From the NCBI RefSeq assembly GCF_004345855.1, contig NZ_SLXN01000009.1, positions 62,001 through 126,000 of the forward strand: a stretch of 64,000 bases of DNA, read 5' to 3'. The notes beneath the pieces are model-generated. The model ran no database searches. It was not told the origin of the DNA and was given only the letters and a program-made list of their open reading frames with translations. Positions 35,901 through 42,741 of this stretch are shown in pieces (the first letter of the stretch is position 1; each line of letters starts with the position of its first letter). A program made the translations under genes and the position numbers. Origin of the DNA: Sphingomonas sp. BK235. Its GTDB lineage: Bacteria; Pseudomonadota; Alphaproteobacteria; Sphingomonadales; Sphingomonadaceae.

Positions 35901-38519
35901 CGCGACATAGACCGCCGAGCCCGAGCTGCTGCCATAATCGTTGAAGCCGAGCCGCACGTCGCCCAGGATCGTTCCCGCGTTGGACAGCGTCCCGCCGGCG
36001 AGGCGGACGGCCACGCCAGCGCCCTGGATCGTGCCGCCGGCGCGGTTGAACACGGTGTCGGACCAGCCGCCGCCCAGGATCGCGCCCGTCGCGGTGCTGA
36101 CGAGCTGCCCGCCATTGTCGACGGTCATGCCGTAATAATTGCCGCGGATCGCCGCGCCCGCGACCGCGATCGTGCCGCCGTTGGTGACGTCGAGCCGGTT
36201 GTACGCGCCGGAGAGGCCGTCGCTCGCCGCGCTCCCCTCGGCCTGGCGGATCGTGCCGGCGTTGACGACCCGGCCGGCGCGCGCCGCGCTGACCGCGCCG
36301 CCCAGCACGATCGTCCCGGCGTTGGTGTAGGTGTCGCGCTCGGTCAGGCTCACCGCGACGTCCGGATAGGCGGTGACGCCGGCGGCGCGCACCAGCGTCA
36401 GCGTGCCGCGGCTGGTGACCGCCAGCGCGCCCGCGCTCGCCGCGGTCTCGCCGGGCGCCGCGAGCGCGTAGCCCGCGGCGATCGCGGGCGCGGTACCGAC
36501 GACGATGTCGCCGCCGACATCGACGCTGCCCTCGCCCGCGACGCTGACCGGCGCGCGCGCCCCGGTCAGCGTCAGCGCGGCGCCGCCGATCAGGTCATAG
36601 CCGATCGTGGCGAAGCCGGCGGGTGCCGCGTCGGCGGCGACGGTGGCCGCGTCGCGGACGCGATAGCGCAACAGGCTGTCGGTGGCGGTGACCGTCCCGG
36701 TGATCCCGGCGAAGCGCCCGGCGCCGCTGCCCGCCAGCTCGGCCACCAACGTGTCGCCGCGGCCGAGCGTGAGATTGCCGTTGAGCACGCCCCCCGCCAG
36801 CGCGAAGAAGCGGTTGCCGTTGTAGCTGTCGCCGCGCCCGTCGCGACCGAGCAGGACGTCGCCGTCGATCGTGCCCGCGTTGACCACGGTGGCGTTGTAG
36901 AGCCCGCTGGCGTCGCGCGGCGCGATCGCGGCGCTGCCCCCGCTGATCCGCCCGCCCGCGCGATTGTCGATCGTGCCGTACCAGTCGAGCGTCACCGCGG
37001 TGCCGGGCGAGCTGATGACGCCGGTGTTGACCAGCGCGGTGCCGAGCCGCACGCCGGCGACCGCGCCGCTGATCGTGCCGCTGTTGGTCGCGCGATAGCC
37101 GTAGGAGCCCGACAAAGCGAGGCCGACCCCCGCGGTGGACGTGATCGTGCCGGCGTTGCTGAAGTCGACGCTCCACGCCGACACCGCAATGCCCGCCGCG
37201 GTGATCGAGCCGCTGTTGCTGAAGCTCTGCCCCGAGACGCCGAGCGAGACGCCGTCGCCCGCGGCCTCGATCGTCCCCTGATTGTCGATCGAGCGCGCGT
37301 TGAGCTGGACCGCATAGGCGCCGCCGACCGTGGTGCGCAGCGTGCCCGCGTTGACGAAGGCGGGCGTGTCGAGCGACAGCGGGCCGGAGGTGATCAGCTC
37401 GCTCGCCCCGGTCAGCACGGTGCGGTTGACGATCGTCCCCGCGCCGCCGAGCTGGACCGGACCGGCGAAGCCGTCGCCCAGCGTCGCGGTGACGTCGCGC
37501 GCGACCTCGAGCCCGAGCCGCTCGACGTTGACCGGCAGCGCCACCGCGGCGAGCGTCGCGTCGGCGTCGATGTCGAGCCGCAGCGTATCGACCCCCGCGC
37601 CGCCGTCGATCGTCCCGGTCACCCCGGTGCGCACCGCGCCGTCGACGTAGCGCGCGAGGAACACGTCGTTCCCCGCGCCCAAGGTGACGTCGCCGTCGAT
37701 CGTGCCCAGGCGATTGTCGATCGTGCTGCCCTGGCGCGTGTCGTCGCGCGCGATCACCGCGCCGCGGATCGTGCCGCGGTTGGTCAGCGACAGCGCACCC
37801 GCGGCGTCGATCGCGACGCCCCCGGCCGCGGTGATCGTGCCGTCGTTGGTGACGCGACCGACCCGCCCGCTGATGCCCGCGATCGTGCCGCCCGCGGCGT
37901 TGGTGACGGTGAGCTGGGTGTAATAGGTGCCGGGATCCGCGGGCAGATCGGCGACGATCGCCGCGCCCGCGCTGCCCGTCATCGTCCCGGCGTTGGTCAG
38001 CGCGACCTGCACCGCGCCGAGGCGGTTGGCGGGATCGAGCGCGACGCGCAGCGCCTGCGCGCCCGACACCGTCGCGCCCGCGGCGACGTCGATCGTCGCG
38101 CTGGCGGAGGGATAGACCATGTAATAGCTGCCGAGCGAGCAATAGCCCAGCGACGCGCCGGCATAGGGATCCGAGCAATAGGCCCAGTAAGGCGCACCCG
38201 CGGCGACGCGCAGCCCCGCACCCGCGCCGCCCTCGACGCGCCCCGCGACCGAGAGCCGGACCGCGTTGGCGGCGACGTCGATCGCGGCGGCCGGCCCGGC
38301 GCGGACGACCGCGTCGGCCGCGACCGTCACCTGCGTGCCCGGGGTGGTGACCACCAGGCCATCGGGATCGGTGCCCGCGCAGCTCGTCACGCCGTTGCTC
38401 GCGGTCGGGTCGGGGGTGCATTGCGCCGCGGCGGGGCTGCTCGCCGCACTCATCGCCGCGAGGCTCACGCCGAGCGCGAGCGTCCACCGGCGCAGTCGCG
38501 CCGAACTCTCCACCATCAT
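32964..38519 (-). CDS. Large autotransporter with beta-helical passenger
   Basis: Type V secreted protein of about 1851 residues. A long signal region (RRWTLALGVSLAAMSAASSPAAAQ) precedes a passenger of roughly 1500 residues built from repeated NxGTI turns (NAGTIRT, NSGTISGAV, NRGTIRGAVI), characteristic of a beta-helix. Three modules of the type GDGDD..., then GAVDGGAGVDAI or GTIDAGGGTDTF, recur. The C-terminal ~280 residues form the autotransporter barrel (RTDAGAFTFAQTIGQWHRLGG to the terminal GVRLRF). A Tyr/Cys-rich insert (YWAYCSDPYAG) near residue 110 is odd. Start: ATG 38519 with GGGGG upstream; TTG 38528 is possible. Adhesin or surface role inferred. Confidence 0.92.
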   Translation of the reverse strand: MMVESSARLRRWTLALGVSLAAMSAASSPAAAQCTPDPTASNGVTSCAGTDPDGLVVTTPGTQVTVAADAVVRAGPAAAIDVAANAVRLSVAGRVEGGAGAGLRVAAGAPYWAYCSDPYAGASLGYCSLGSYYMVYPSASATIDVAAGATVSGAQALRVALDPANRLGAVQVALTNAGTMTGSAGAAIVADLPADPGTYYTQLTVTNAAGGTIAGISGRVGRVTNDGTITAAGGVAIDAAGALSLTNRGTIRGAVIARDDTRQGSTIDNRLGTIDGDVTLGAGNDVFLARYVDGAVRTGVTGTIDGGAGVDTLRLDIDADATLAAVALPVNVERLGLEVARDVTATLGDGFAGPVQLGGAGTIVNRTVLTGASELITSGPLSLDTPAFVNAGTLRTTVGGAYAVQLNARSIDNQGTIEAAGDGVSLGVSGQSFSNSGSITAAGIAVSAWSVDFSNAGTITSTAGVGLALSGSYGYRATNSGTISGAVAGVRLGTALVNTGVISSPGTAVTLDWYGTIDNRAGGRISGGSAAIAPRDASGLYNATVVNAGTIDGDVLLGRDGRGDSYNGNRFFALAGGVLNGNLTLGRGDTLVAELAGSGAGRFAGITGTVTATDSLLRYRVRDAATVAADAAPAGFATIGYDLIGGAALTLTGARAPVSVAGEGSVDVGGDIVVGTAPAIAAGYALAAPGETAASAGALAVTSRGTLTLVRAAGVTAYPDVAVSLTERDTYTNAGTIVLGGAVSAARAGRVVNAGTIRQAEGSAASDGLSGAYNRLDVTNGGTIAVAGAAIRGNYYGMTVDNGGQLVSTATGAILGGGWSDTVFNRAGGTIQGAGVAVRLAGGTLSNAGTILGDVRLGFNDYGSSSGSAVYVAQGGTIAGDLRFGDGDDQFVSYGDATGVSGTIDAGGGTDTFVHARAASATVTLGAPLLASFEREGARATGADTVLTLRADAPLATDLALSGDATIVNTAAITGTITADSVALAPGGGVARLARLINRGDVTGLIAGTMDRFENEARLTATRGQPAVTLYTESTLDARNSGTITGGAVLTAGTFSFPYEAAGSPIGVSLVNTGTITGSGGAVQMSAQAYAPRDAALLLDNSGTISATGRGGIAAWLDDAAFAGGAHAVTVTNSGTIAANAGGFRYSAGFPPESSSYVATAAALRIDAGEAVAVSVTNAAGGVIEATGPWSTALTTRGTLALVNAGTIRGGAGETVEGYQSDGWGGALPFQYYLPGAIAAGDAADTIVNSGTILGSIALGGGDDRIDSSGRIEGDVFLGDGDDRMTLGGRFAGAVDGGAGVDAITVTGGTAAAPVAFTRLSDVEQLAVSGGYATIAGAATLQRLELSGGRLVGLAGSTLTAPRITVARDATFGSAGVVNADLAVAGTLSPGASPGTMTVNGNVALAGSATALFELTPTVSDRLVVNGALSIAPGATLQLVAAAPLRAGTSYALIDASGGVSGGFTTVRLPDDQPGLLLQDAGSLRLLAQFAGAAGFAPQVAASVDYVNAAIAAAPRDAALLAALPALLTDAGTSDARAFARLTPEAYASATQLGVDQALSLAQVARGAAFATDRTDAGAFTFAQTIGQWHRLGGDAARGTSAARAHGYGFLGGIGYGDRGWMVGAFAGYLNGRQQIDSLGARTRADGAVAGLHARYAAPAGWGFSGSLLYDGGDARTDRTLPGTVAARARYGLHSWVSDVAVHHALAVGNDWTLRPRLGLTYVRTTRDGVEEAGASRFALRVARHRHVAGFVDAGLGLARDPDSAARFRPHVALGLRHQIEGRRVAALAGFADAPLALGALGASRAPVVGTAAAGIDYRLAGGVDLFSAASAQTGRGDHQETITTGVRLRF

Positions 38520-38541
38520 CTTATGCAACCCCCGAATAATA

Positions 38542-38563
38542 CGCGCGAATCCCCATTCGCGCG
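38542..38563. promoter_or_regulatory. Perfect palindrome in the autotransporter leader
   Basis: Nine-base arms CGCGCGAAT and ATTCGCGCG (38542-38550 and 38555-38563) around CCCC. It lies 23 nt before the autotransporter start and would form a stable hairpin in the 5' leader, or act as an operator. Confidence 0.5.
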
Positions 38564-38656
38564 GCCACGCCTAGGGCGGCGTCGCGATTGCGTCCAGCGG
38601 CGATCTGACCCGGGACGGCGCGATCGTGCCACGCTGGCGCGACCCGCCGGCGCGCG

Positions 38657-39109
38657 TCATCCGAACAGGTCGGCGCGCGCGCGGCGGTGGAAGGCGTTGC
38701 GCCAGCGCCGCCGGCGATGTTCGGCGCGGTCGTGGCCGAGATGGCAGCGCTGGCACAGCGCGGCGAGGTTGCGCGGGCGGTTGTCGCCGGGATCGTGGTT
38801 GAGATGCGCCGCGGCGAGCACCACCCGCGTCACGCGCAGCGCGGGCGGCGGCGCGAGACCGGGCAGCCCCGGCGCGGCGCGCAGCCGCTCCGCCGGGGAG
38901 GCGAGCCGGCGCAGCACGCGCCCGCGCGCGTCGCGCCAGCGCGCCGCCGCCTCGTCCCACCAGCGCCCGTCGCCGAGATGGAGCACGTCGCGCCCGTGCG
39001 GGCGGCCGCAGCGCTCGCACCGGCCGCCCGCGCGCTCGAAGCGCAGCCACGCCGACAGCTCGCGCCAGTCGATCGGATAGAGCCAGCGTTGGTCGCGCGC
39101 GATCGGCAT
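38657..39109 (-). CDS. HNH nuclease-like protein
   Basis: Protein of 150 residues with paired zinc-knuckle cysteines (GRCERCGRPHG near residue 30, ALCQRCHLGHD near residue 118) and the HNH core AAAHLNHDPGDNRPRNLAALCQRC, in which His, Asn and the second Cys pair are in the expected order. Small free-standing HNH proteins of this kind are widespread in sphingomonads and are not necessarily phage- or defence-linked. It is divergent from the TonB receptor at 39433. Confidence 0.85.
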   Translation of the reverse strand: MPIARDQRWLYPIDWRELSAWLRFERAGGRCERCGRPHGRDVLHLGDGRWWDEAAARWRDARGRVLRRLASPAERLRAAPGLPGLAPPPALRVTRVVLAAAHLNHDPGDNRPRNLAALCQRCHLGHDRAEHRRRRWRNAFHRRARADLFG

Positions 39110-39432
39110 GCCCCCTGATGAGTCACGCGCGCCGCCGAGGGAAGCCGCGCGCGCGATTGATTCAGATTATTCATCACCCGCGCCGCGGCGATCGACCGCG
39201 TGACTCAGCGCCGCATCCTTACAAGCCCGGTCCGCGGCTTTGATGAACCAAATTGCTAGATTGGTATTGTTTCGGCCCGCGCATCGTGACAGCATCGGTA
39301 TACGACGCCGGGAGAGTCAGCGCGCGACCGGCACAGCCGGCGCGCGGGAAGGGGGATCAGCGACGGTGCGCGCGCGCGCCGGCCGCTTCGTCCTTCGCTC
39401 GCCCGGCGGTCGGGGAGCGAAGGGGAAAGACG
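39110..39432. other. 323-nt divergent promoter region
   Basis: No gene. An AT-rich patch (about 39240-39275) with CCAAATTGCTAGATTGG, a partial dyad, is the likely promoter/operator of the TonB receptor tandem; the minus side serves the HNH gene. Confidence 0.4.
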
Positions 39433-42400
39433 ATGATGTACAGGAAAATGCTCGCCACGTCCTGCTGCGTGGCGGCACTGGTGGCGCTGCCGGCCGCGGC
39501 GCAGGTCGCGGGCACCGCCGCACCGGCCGCGACGGACACGGCCACGCGGGAGAGCAGCGCGCCGATCGGCGACCCGGTCGCCTCCGCCAAGCTCGCCGCC
39601 GACGTCGCGCGCCCCGGCGGCGAGGATGCCGCCCCGGCGGGCGGCGACGTCATCGTCACCGGCACGCGCATCAACCGCCCCAACAACCGCTCGGCGGCGC
39701 CGATCGTCACCACCACCGCCTTCGACATCGCCGCGCAGGGCGCCACCACGATCGAGGAAGTGGTCAACCGCCTGCCGCAGGTGCAGGTCAACACCGAGCA
39801 GAATTTCAGCGACTCCGAGGGGCGCCAGCGCATCAAGCTGCGCAGCCTCGGCTATGAGCGCACGCTGATGCTGATCGACGGGCTGCGCATCGGCCTGCCC
39901 AACACGGTCGACGTCGGCATCATCCCCAACGCGCTGGTCGAGCGGATCGACGTGCTGACCGGGGGCGCCTCGTCGGTGTACGGCTCGGACGCGGTCTCGG
40001 GCGTGGTCAATTTCGTGCTGAAGAAGAATTTCTCGGGCGTGCGCCTCGACGCCAATTACAGCTTCTTCAACCACGACAACCGCCGCTCCGCGGTGACCGA
40101 CGCGGCCGCGCGCGCCGGCTTCAACGCGGTGGAGGGGATGAGCAACGACGGCGGGCGCAGCGACCTCAGCCTCGCCGCGGGCGCCAATCTGTTCGACGAT
40201 CGCGTCAACATCACCAGCTTCATCAACTATCGCCAGTCCGACCTGGTGCGGCTGGTGGATCGCGGCAACAGCGTCTGCGAGGTCACCCAGCCGAGCAACA
40301 CCGCGCCGCTCGCCTGCACCCGCGCCAGCTTCACCCCGGCGGGGACGATCATCCCGCAATCGGGGCCGCGCAGCGGCCAGACGCTGGTCAACAACCCCAA
40401 TGGCGACGGCACCTTCGTGCCGATCAACAGCGGACCGCCGGGCACCTCGGCCAACCCCTATGACGATTGGGCGTTCCAGCGCCCGTTCAAGCGCGTCAAC
40501 GTCGGCGGCTTCCTCACCGCCGAGCTCGCCGACGACATCGAACTCTATAGCAACGTGCTGTTCTATCGCGACAAGTCGTACAACACCCAGCTCAACCGCA
40601 CGTTCAACTTCGGCGCCTATGGCAGCACCCCGTTCAGCGTGAACTGCGACAATCCCTTCCTGTCCGCGAGCCAGGCGGGCGATCTGTGCGGCGCCGGCGC
40701 GGGCGTGGCGGGGACCTACGCGCCGATCGACGTGCGCTACCGCTTCGACGGCCTGCCCTCGGTGCGGCAGAAGTTCACCAACGAGGGCTATCGCATCGTC
40801 GCCGGGTTGCGCGGCAAGGGCTTCGGCGACGTCTGGACCTATGACATCGCGGGCATGGTGTCGCGCGCGCGGCTCGACACGATCGACGTGCCGATCGCGC
40901 GGTTCGACCAGATCAACCGCTCGCTCGACGTGGTCAGCGTCAACGGCACGCCGACCTGCCGCTCGGTGGTGAACGGCAGCGACCCCGCCTGCGTGCCCTT
41001 CAACGCCTTCCGCCCGTTCAACCGCGACCAGGCGCTCAACGACTATCTCTACGGCGGCGCCACCGGCGGGATCAGCACGCGGATCCCGCGGCTGCTCCAG
41101 TTCATCGGCACGGTGAGCGGCGATCTCGGCAAATATGGCGTCACCTCGCCGTTCGCGCAGCAGGGCGTCGCGATCGCGCTCGGCGCCGAATATCGCGAGG
41201 AGATGGAGCGGACCATCGTCAACCAGATCTTCATCGACAACAACGGCGGGCAGAACCAGCGCGTCACGCAGAACATCTTCGAGGCCAATGCCGAGATCCA
41301 GGCGCCGCTGATCGAGGATCAGCCGTGGACGCGGCTGCTCCAGGTCAACGGCGGCTATCGCGTGTCGAAGTACAACCGGCTCGACGGCAAGTTCGACACC
41401 TGGAAGATCGAGGGGCTGTGGTCGCCGATCGCGGACATCACCTTCCGCGCCTCGTACAACAAGGCGCAGGCCGCCCCCGGCGTCGGCGCCGCGGCGGGCG
41501 CGAGCAACATCACCTGGAACCAGGGCTTCTACTCGGACCCGTGCGCGCCGCGGATCGACCCCAGCAACCCCAATGGCCCGCGGCTGGCGCCGCTCGGCAG
41601 CGCGACGCAATGCGCCAACACCGGCCTGCCCGCCAATCTCTACGGCAGCGCGACGCTGATCTGCCCCGACGAGCGCTGCACCGTGCGCGAGGGCGGGTTC
41701 AACCTCACCCCCGAGACCGCCTTCACCAAGACGTTCGGCGTGGTGCTGCGCCCGCGCTTCCTGCCCGGGCTGACCGTCTCAATCGACCGCTGGCTGATCG
41801 ACCTGGAAGACCAGCTGGTGTTCCTCCAGCCGCAGGACATCATCAACGAATGCCTCAACACCGGGCTGGACTATTTCTGCCGCGGCATCCTGCGCAACCC
41901 GACCACGGGCACGCTGTCGAGCTCGCCCGCGGGGCGCCCCGCGACCGGCTGGGTCGCGCGCGGCTCGTCCAACGGCTATACCGAGCAATCCCACGGCTGG
42001 GACTTCCAGGGCCAGTATAACCTCGACATGGGCGGGGCGGGGCGGCTCGACGTCAGCTTCAACGGCACGCTGATGACGCGCAACGGCGGCCAGGCCTCGC
42101 CCGCCGCGATCAAGCGCAACTGCACCGGCTATTACGGCGCGGGCTGCGGCGAGAGCCTGCCGCGCTGGGCGCACCAGCTGCGCACCACCTGGCTGACCCC
42201 CGACCGCAGCGCGAGCGTCTCGGTCAACTGGCGTCATCGCGGCGGCATGCCGCTGACCTTCTACTCGCCCGAGGACAGCGGCATCCCGCGCCAGGACGAG
42301 AGCGCGCGGCGCGACCAGTTCCCCGGCATCGGCGCCTATAACTGGATCGACCTCGCGCTGGCGGTCGATGTCAGCAAGCGGATGACCTTCCGCATCGCCG

Positions 42401-42537
42401 CCAACAATCTGCTCGACCGCGACCCGCCGATCGTGCCCGACAGCCGCTCGACGATCGGGCTGCTGCGCGGCAACACGATCATGGGCTACGACCTGCTCGG
42501 CCGCCAGATCGTCGCGGGCGTGTCGCTGCGGATGTGA
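39433..42537 (+). CDS. TonB-dependent receptor (copy 2)
   Basis: Outer-membrane receptor of 1034 residues. The signal peptide ends near ALPAAAQ. The plug has DVIVTGTRINRPNNRS near residue 72, TIEEVVNRLPQVQ, LRSLGYERTLMLIDGLR and IDVLTGGASSVYGSDAVSGV. The barrel contains cysteine-paired loops (CDNPFLSASQAGDLC, CRSVVNGSDPAC, CLNTGLDYFC), as in sphingomonad receptors for large or peptide-like substrates. It ends IVAGVSLRM rather than in the more common terminal Phe. AGGGGAAAG precedes the start. It is followed by another receptor in the same direction; the substrate is unknown. Confidence 0.94.
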   Translation: MMYRKMLATSCCVAALVALPAAAQVAGTAAPAATDTATRESSAPIGDPVASAKLAADVARPGGEDAAPAGGDVIVTGTRINRPNNRSAAPIVTTTAFDIAAQGATTIEEVVNRLPQVQVNTEQNFSDSEGRQRIKLRSLGYERTLMLIDGLRIGLPNTVDVGIIPNALVERIDVLTGGASSVYGSDAVSGVVNFVLKKNFSGVRLDANYSFFNHDNRRSAVTDAAARAGFNAVEGMSNDGGRSDLSLAAGANLFDDRVNITSFINYRQSDLVRLVDRGNSVCEVTQPSNTAPLACTRASFTPAGTIIPQSGPRSGQTLVNNPNGDGTFVPINSGPPGTSANPYDDWAFQRPFKRVNVGGFLTAELADDIELYSNVLFYRDKSYNTQLNRTFNFGAYGSTPFSVNCDNPFLSASQAGDLCGAGAGVAGTYAPIDVRYRFDGLPSVRQKFTNEGYRIVAGLRGKGFGDVWTYDIAGMVSRARLDTIDVPIARFDQINRSLDVVSVNGTPTCRSVVNGSDPACVPFNAFRPFNRDQALNDYLYGGATGGISTRIPRLLQFIGTVSGDLGKYGVTSPFAQQGVAIALGAEYREEMERTIVNQIFIDNNGGQNQRVTQNIFEANAEIQAPLIEDQPWTRLLQVNGGYRVSKYNRLDGKFDTWKIEGLWSPIADITFRASYNKAQAAPGVGAAAGASNITWNQGFYSDPCAPRIDPSNPNGPRLAPLGSATQCANTGLPANLYGSATLICPDERCTVREGGFNLTPETAFTKTFGVVLRPRFLPGLTVSIDRWLIDLEDQLVFLQPQDIINECLNTGLDYFCRGILRNPTTGTLSSSPAGRPATGWVARGSSNGYTEQSHGWDFQGQYNLDMGGAGRLDVSFNGTLMTRNGGQASPAAIKRNCTGYYGAGCGESLPRWAHQLRTTWLTPDRSASVSVNWRHRGGMPLTFYSPEDSGIPRQDESARRDQFPGIGAYNWIDLALAVDVSKRMTFRIAANNLLDRDPPIVPDSRSTIGLLRGNTIMGYDLLGRQIVAGVSLRM

Positions 42538-42544
42538 GGAGCGC

Positions 42545-42569
42545 GGGGGCGTCGCGGTGCGGCGCCCCC
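42545..42569 (+). terminator. Hairpin after the TonB receptor
   Basis: Stem GGGGGCG/CGCCCCC (42545-42551 and 42563-42569) with an 11-nt loop, 8 nt after the receptor stop. No T-tract. A candidate terminator that would separate the two tandem receptor genes. Confidence 0.4.
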
Positions 42570-42621
42570 CCTCGTCCCGCCGTCCCCCCGCGTCACTCCA
42601 GTGTCATATTTACCACAAAGC

Positions 42622-42650
42622 ACGAAATTAACCGTCGCGGATCATTTCGT
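42622..42650. promoter_or_regulatory. Inverted repeat upstream of TonB receptor copy 3
   Basis: Perfect arms ACGAAAT (42622-42628) and ATTTCGT (42644-42650) separated by 15 nt, within the AT-rich leader 92 nt before the receptor start. The arm spacing of two helical turns fits a dimeric repressor or activator site. Confidence 0.5.
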
Positions 42651-42741
42651 AACGCGAATAATCTTGCCCGAGCCGCGTGCCGCTCTGCAGCATCGTTCCC
42701 GACAGGCGCCGAACAAGGCGCCGCAGCACAGGGAAAGATCG

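Noticed and set aside
34174..37650. CRISPR-like periodicity in the autotransporter gene
   Set aside because: The repeats are degenerate NxGTI-coding units without identical direct repeats or regular spacers; no cas genes are present.
33003..39080. A 2025-codon frame on the plus strand opposite the autotransporter
   Set aside because: It is an antisense shadow created by high GC: the composition is Arg/Ala/Gly/Pro-rich without domains, while the minus strand encodes a textbook autotransporter.
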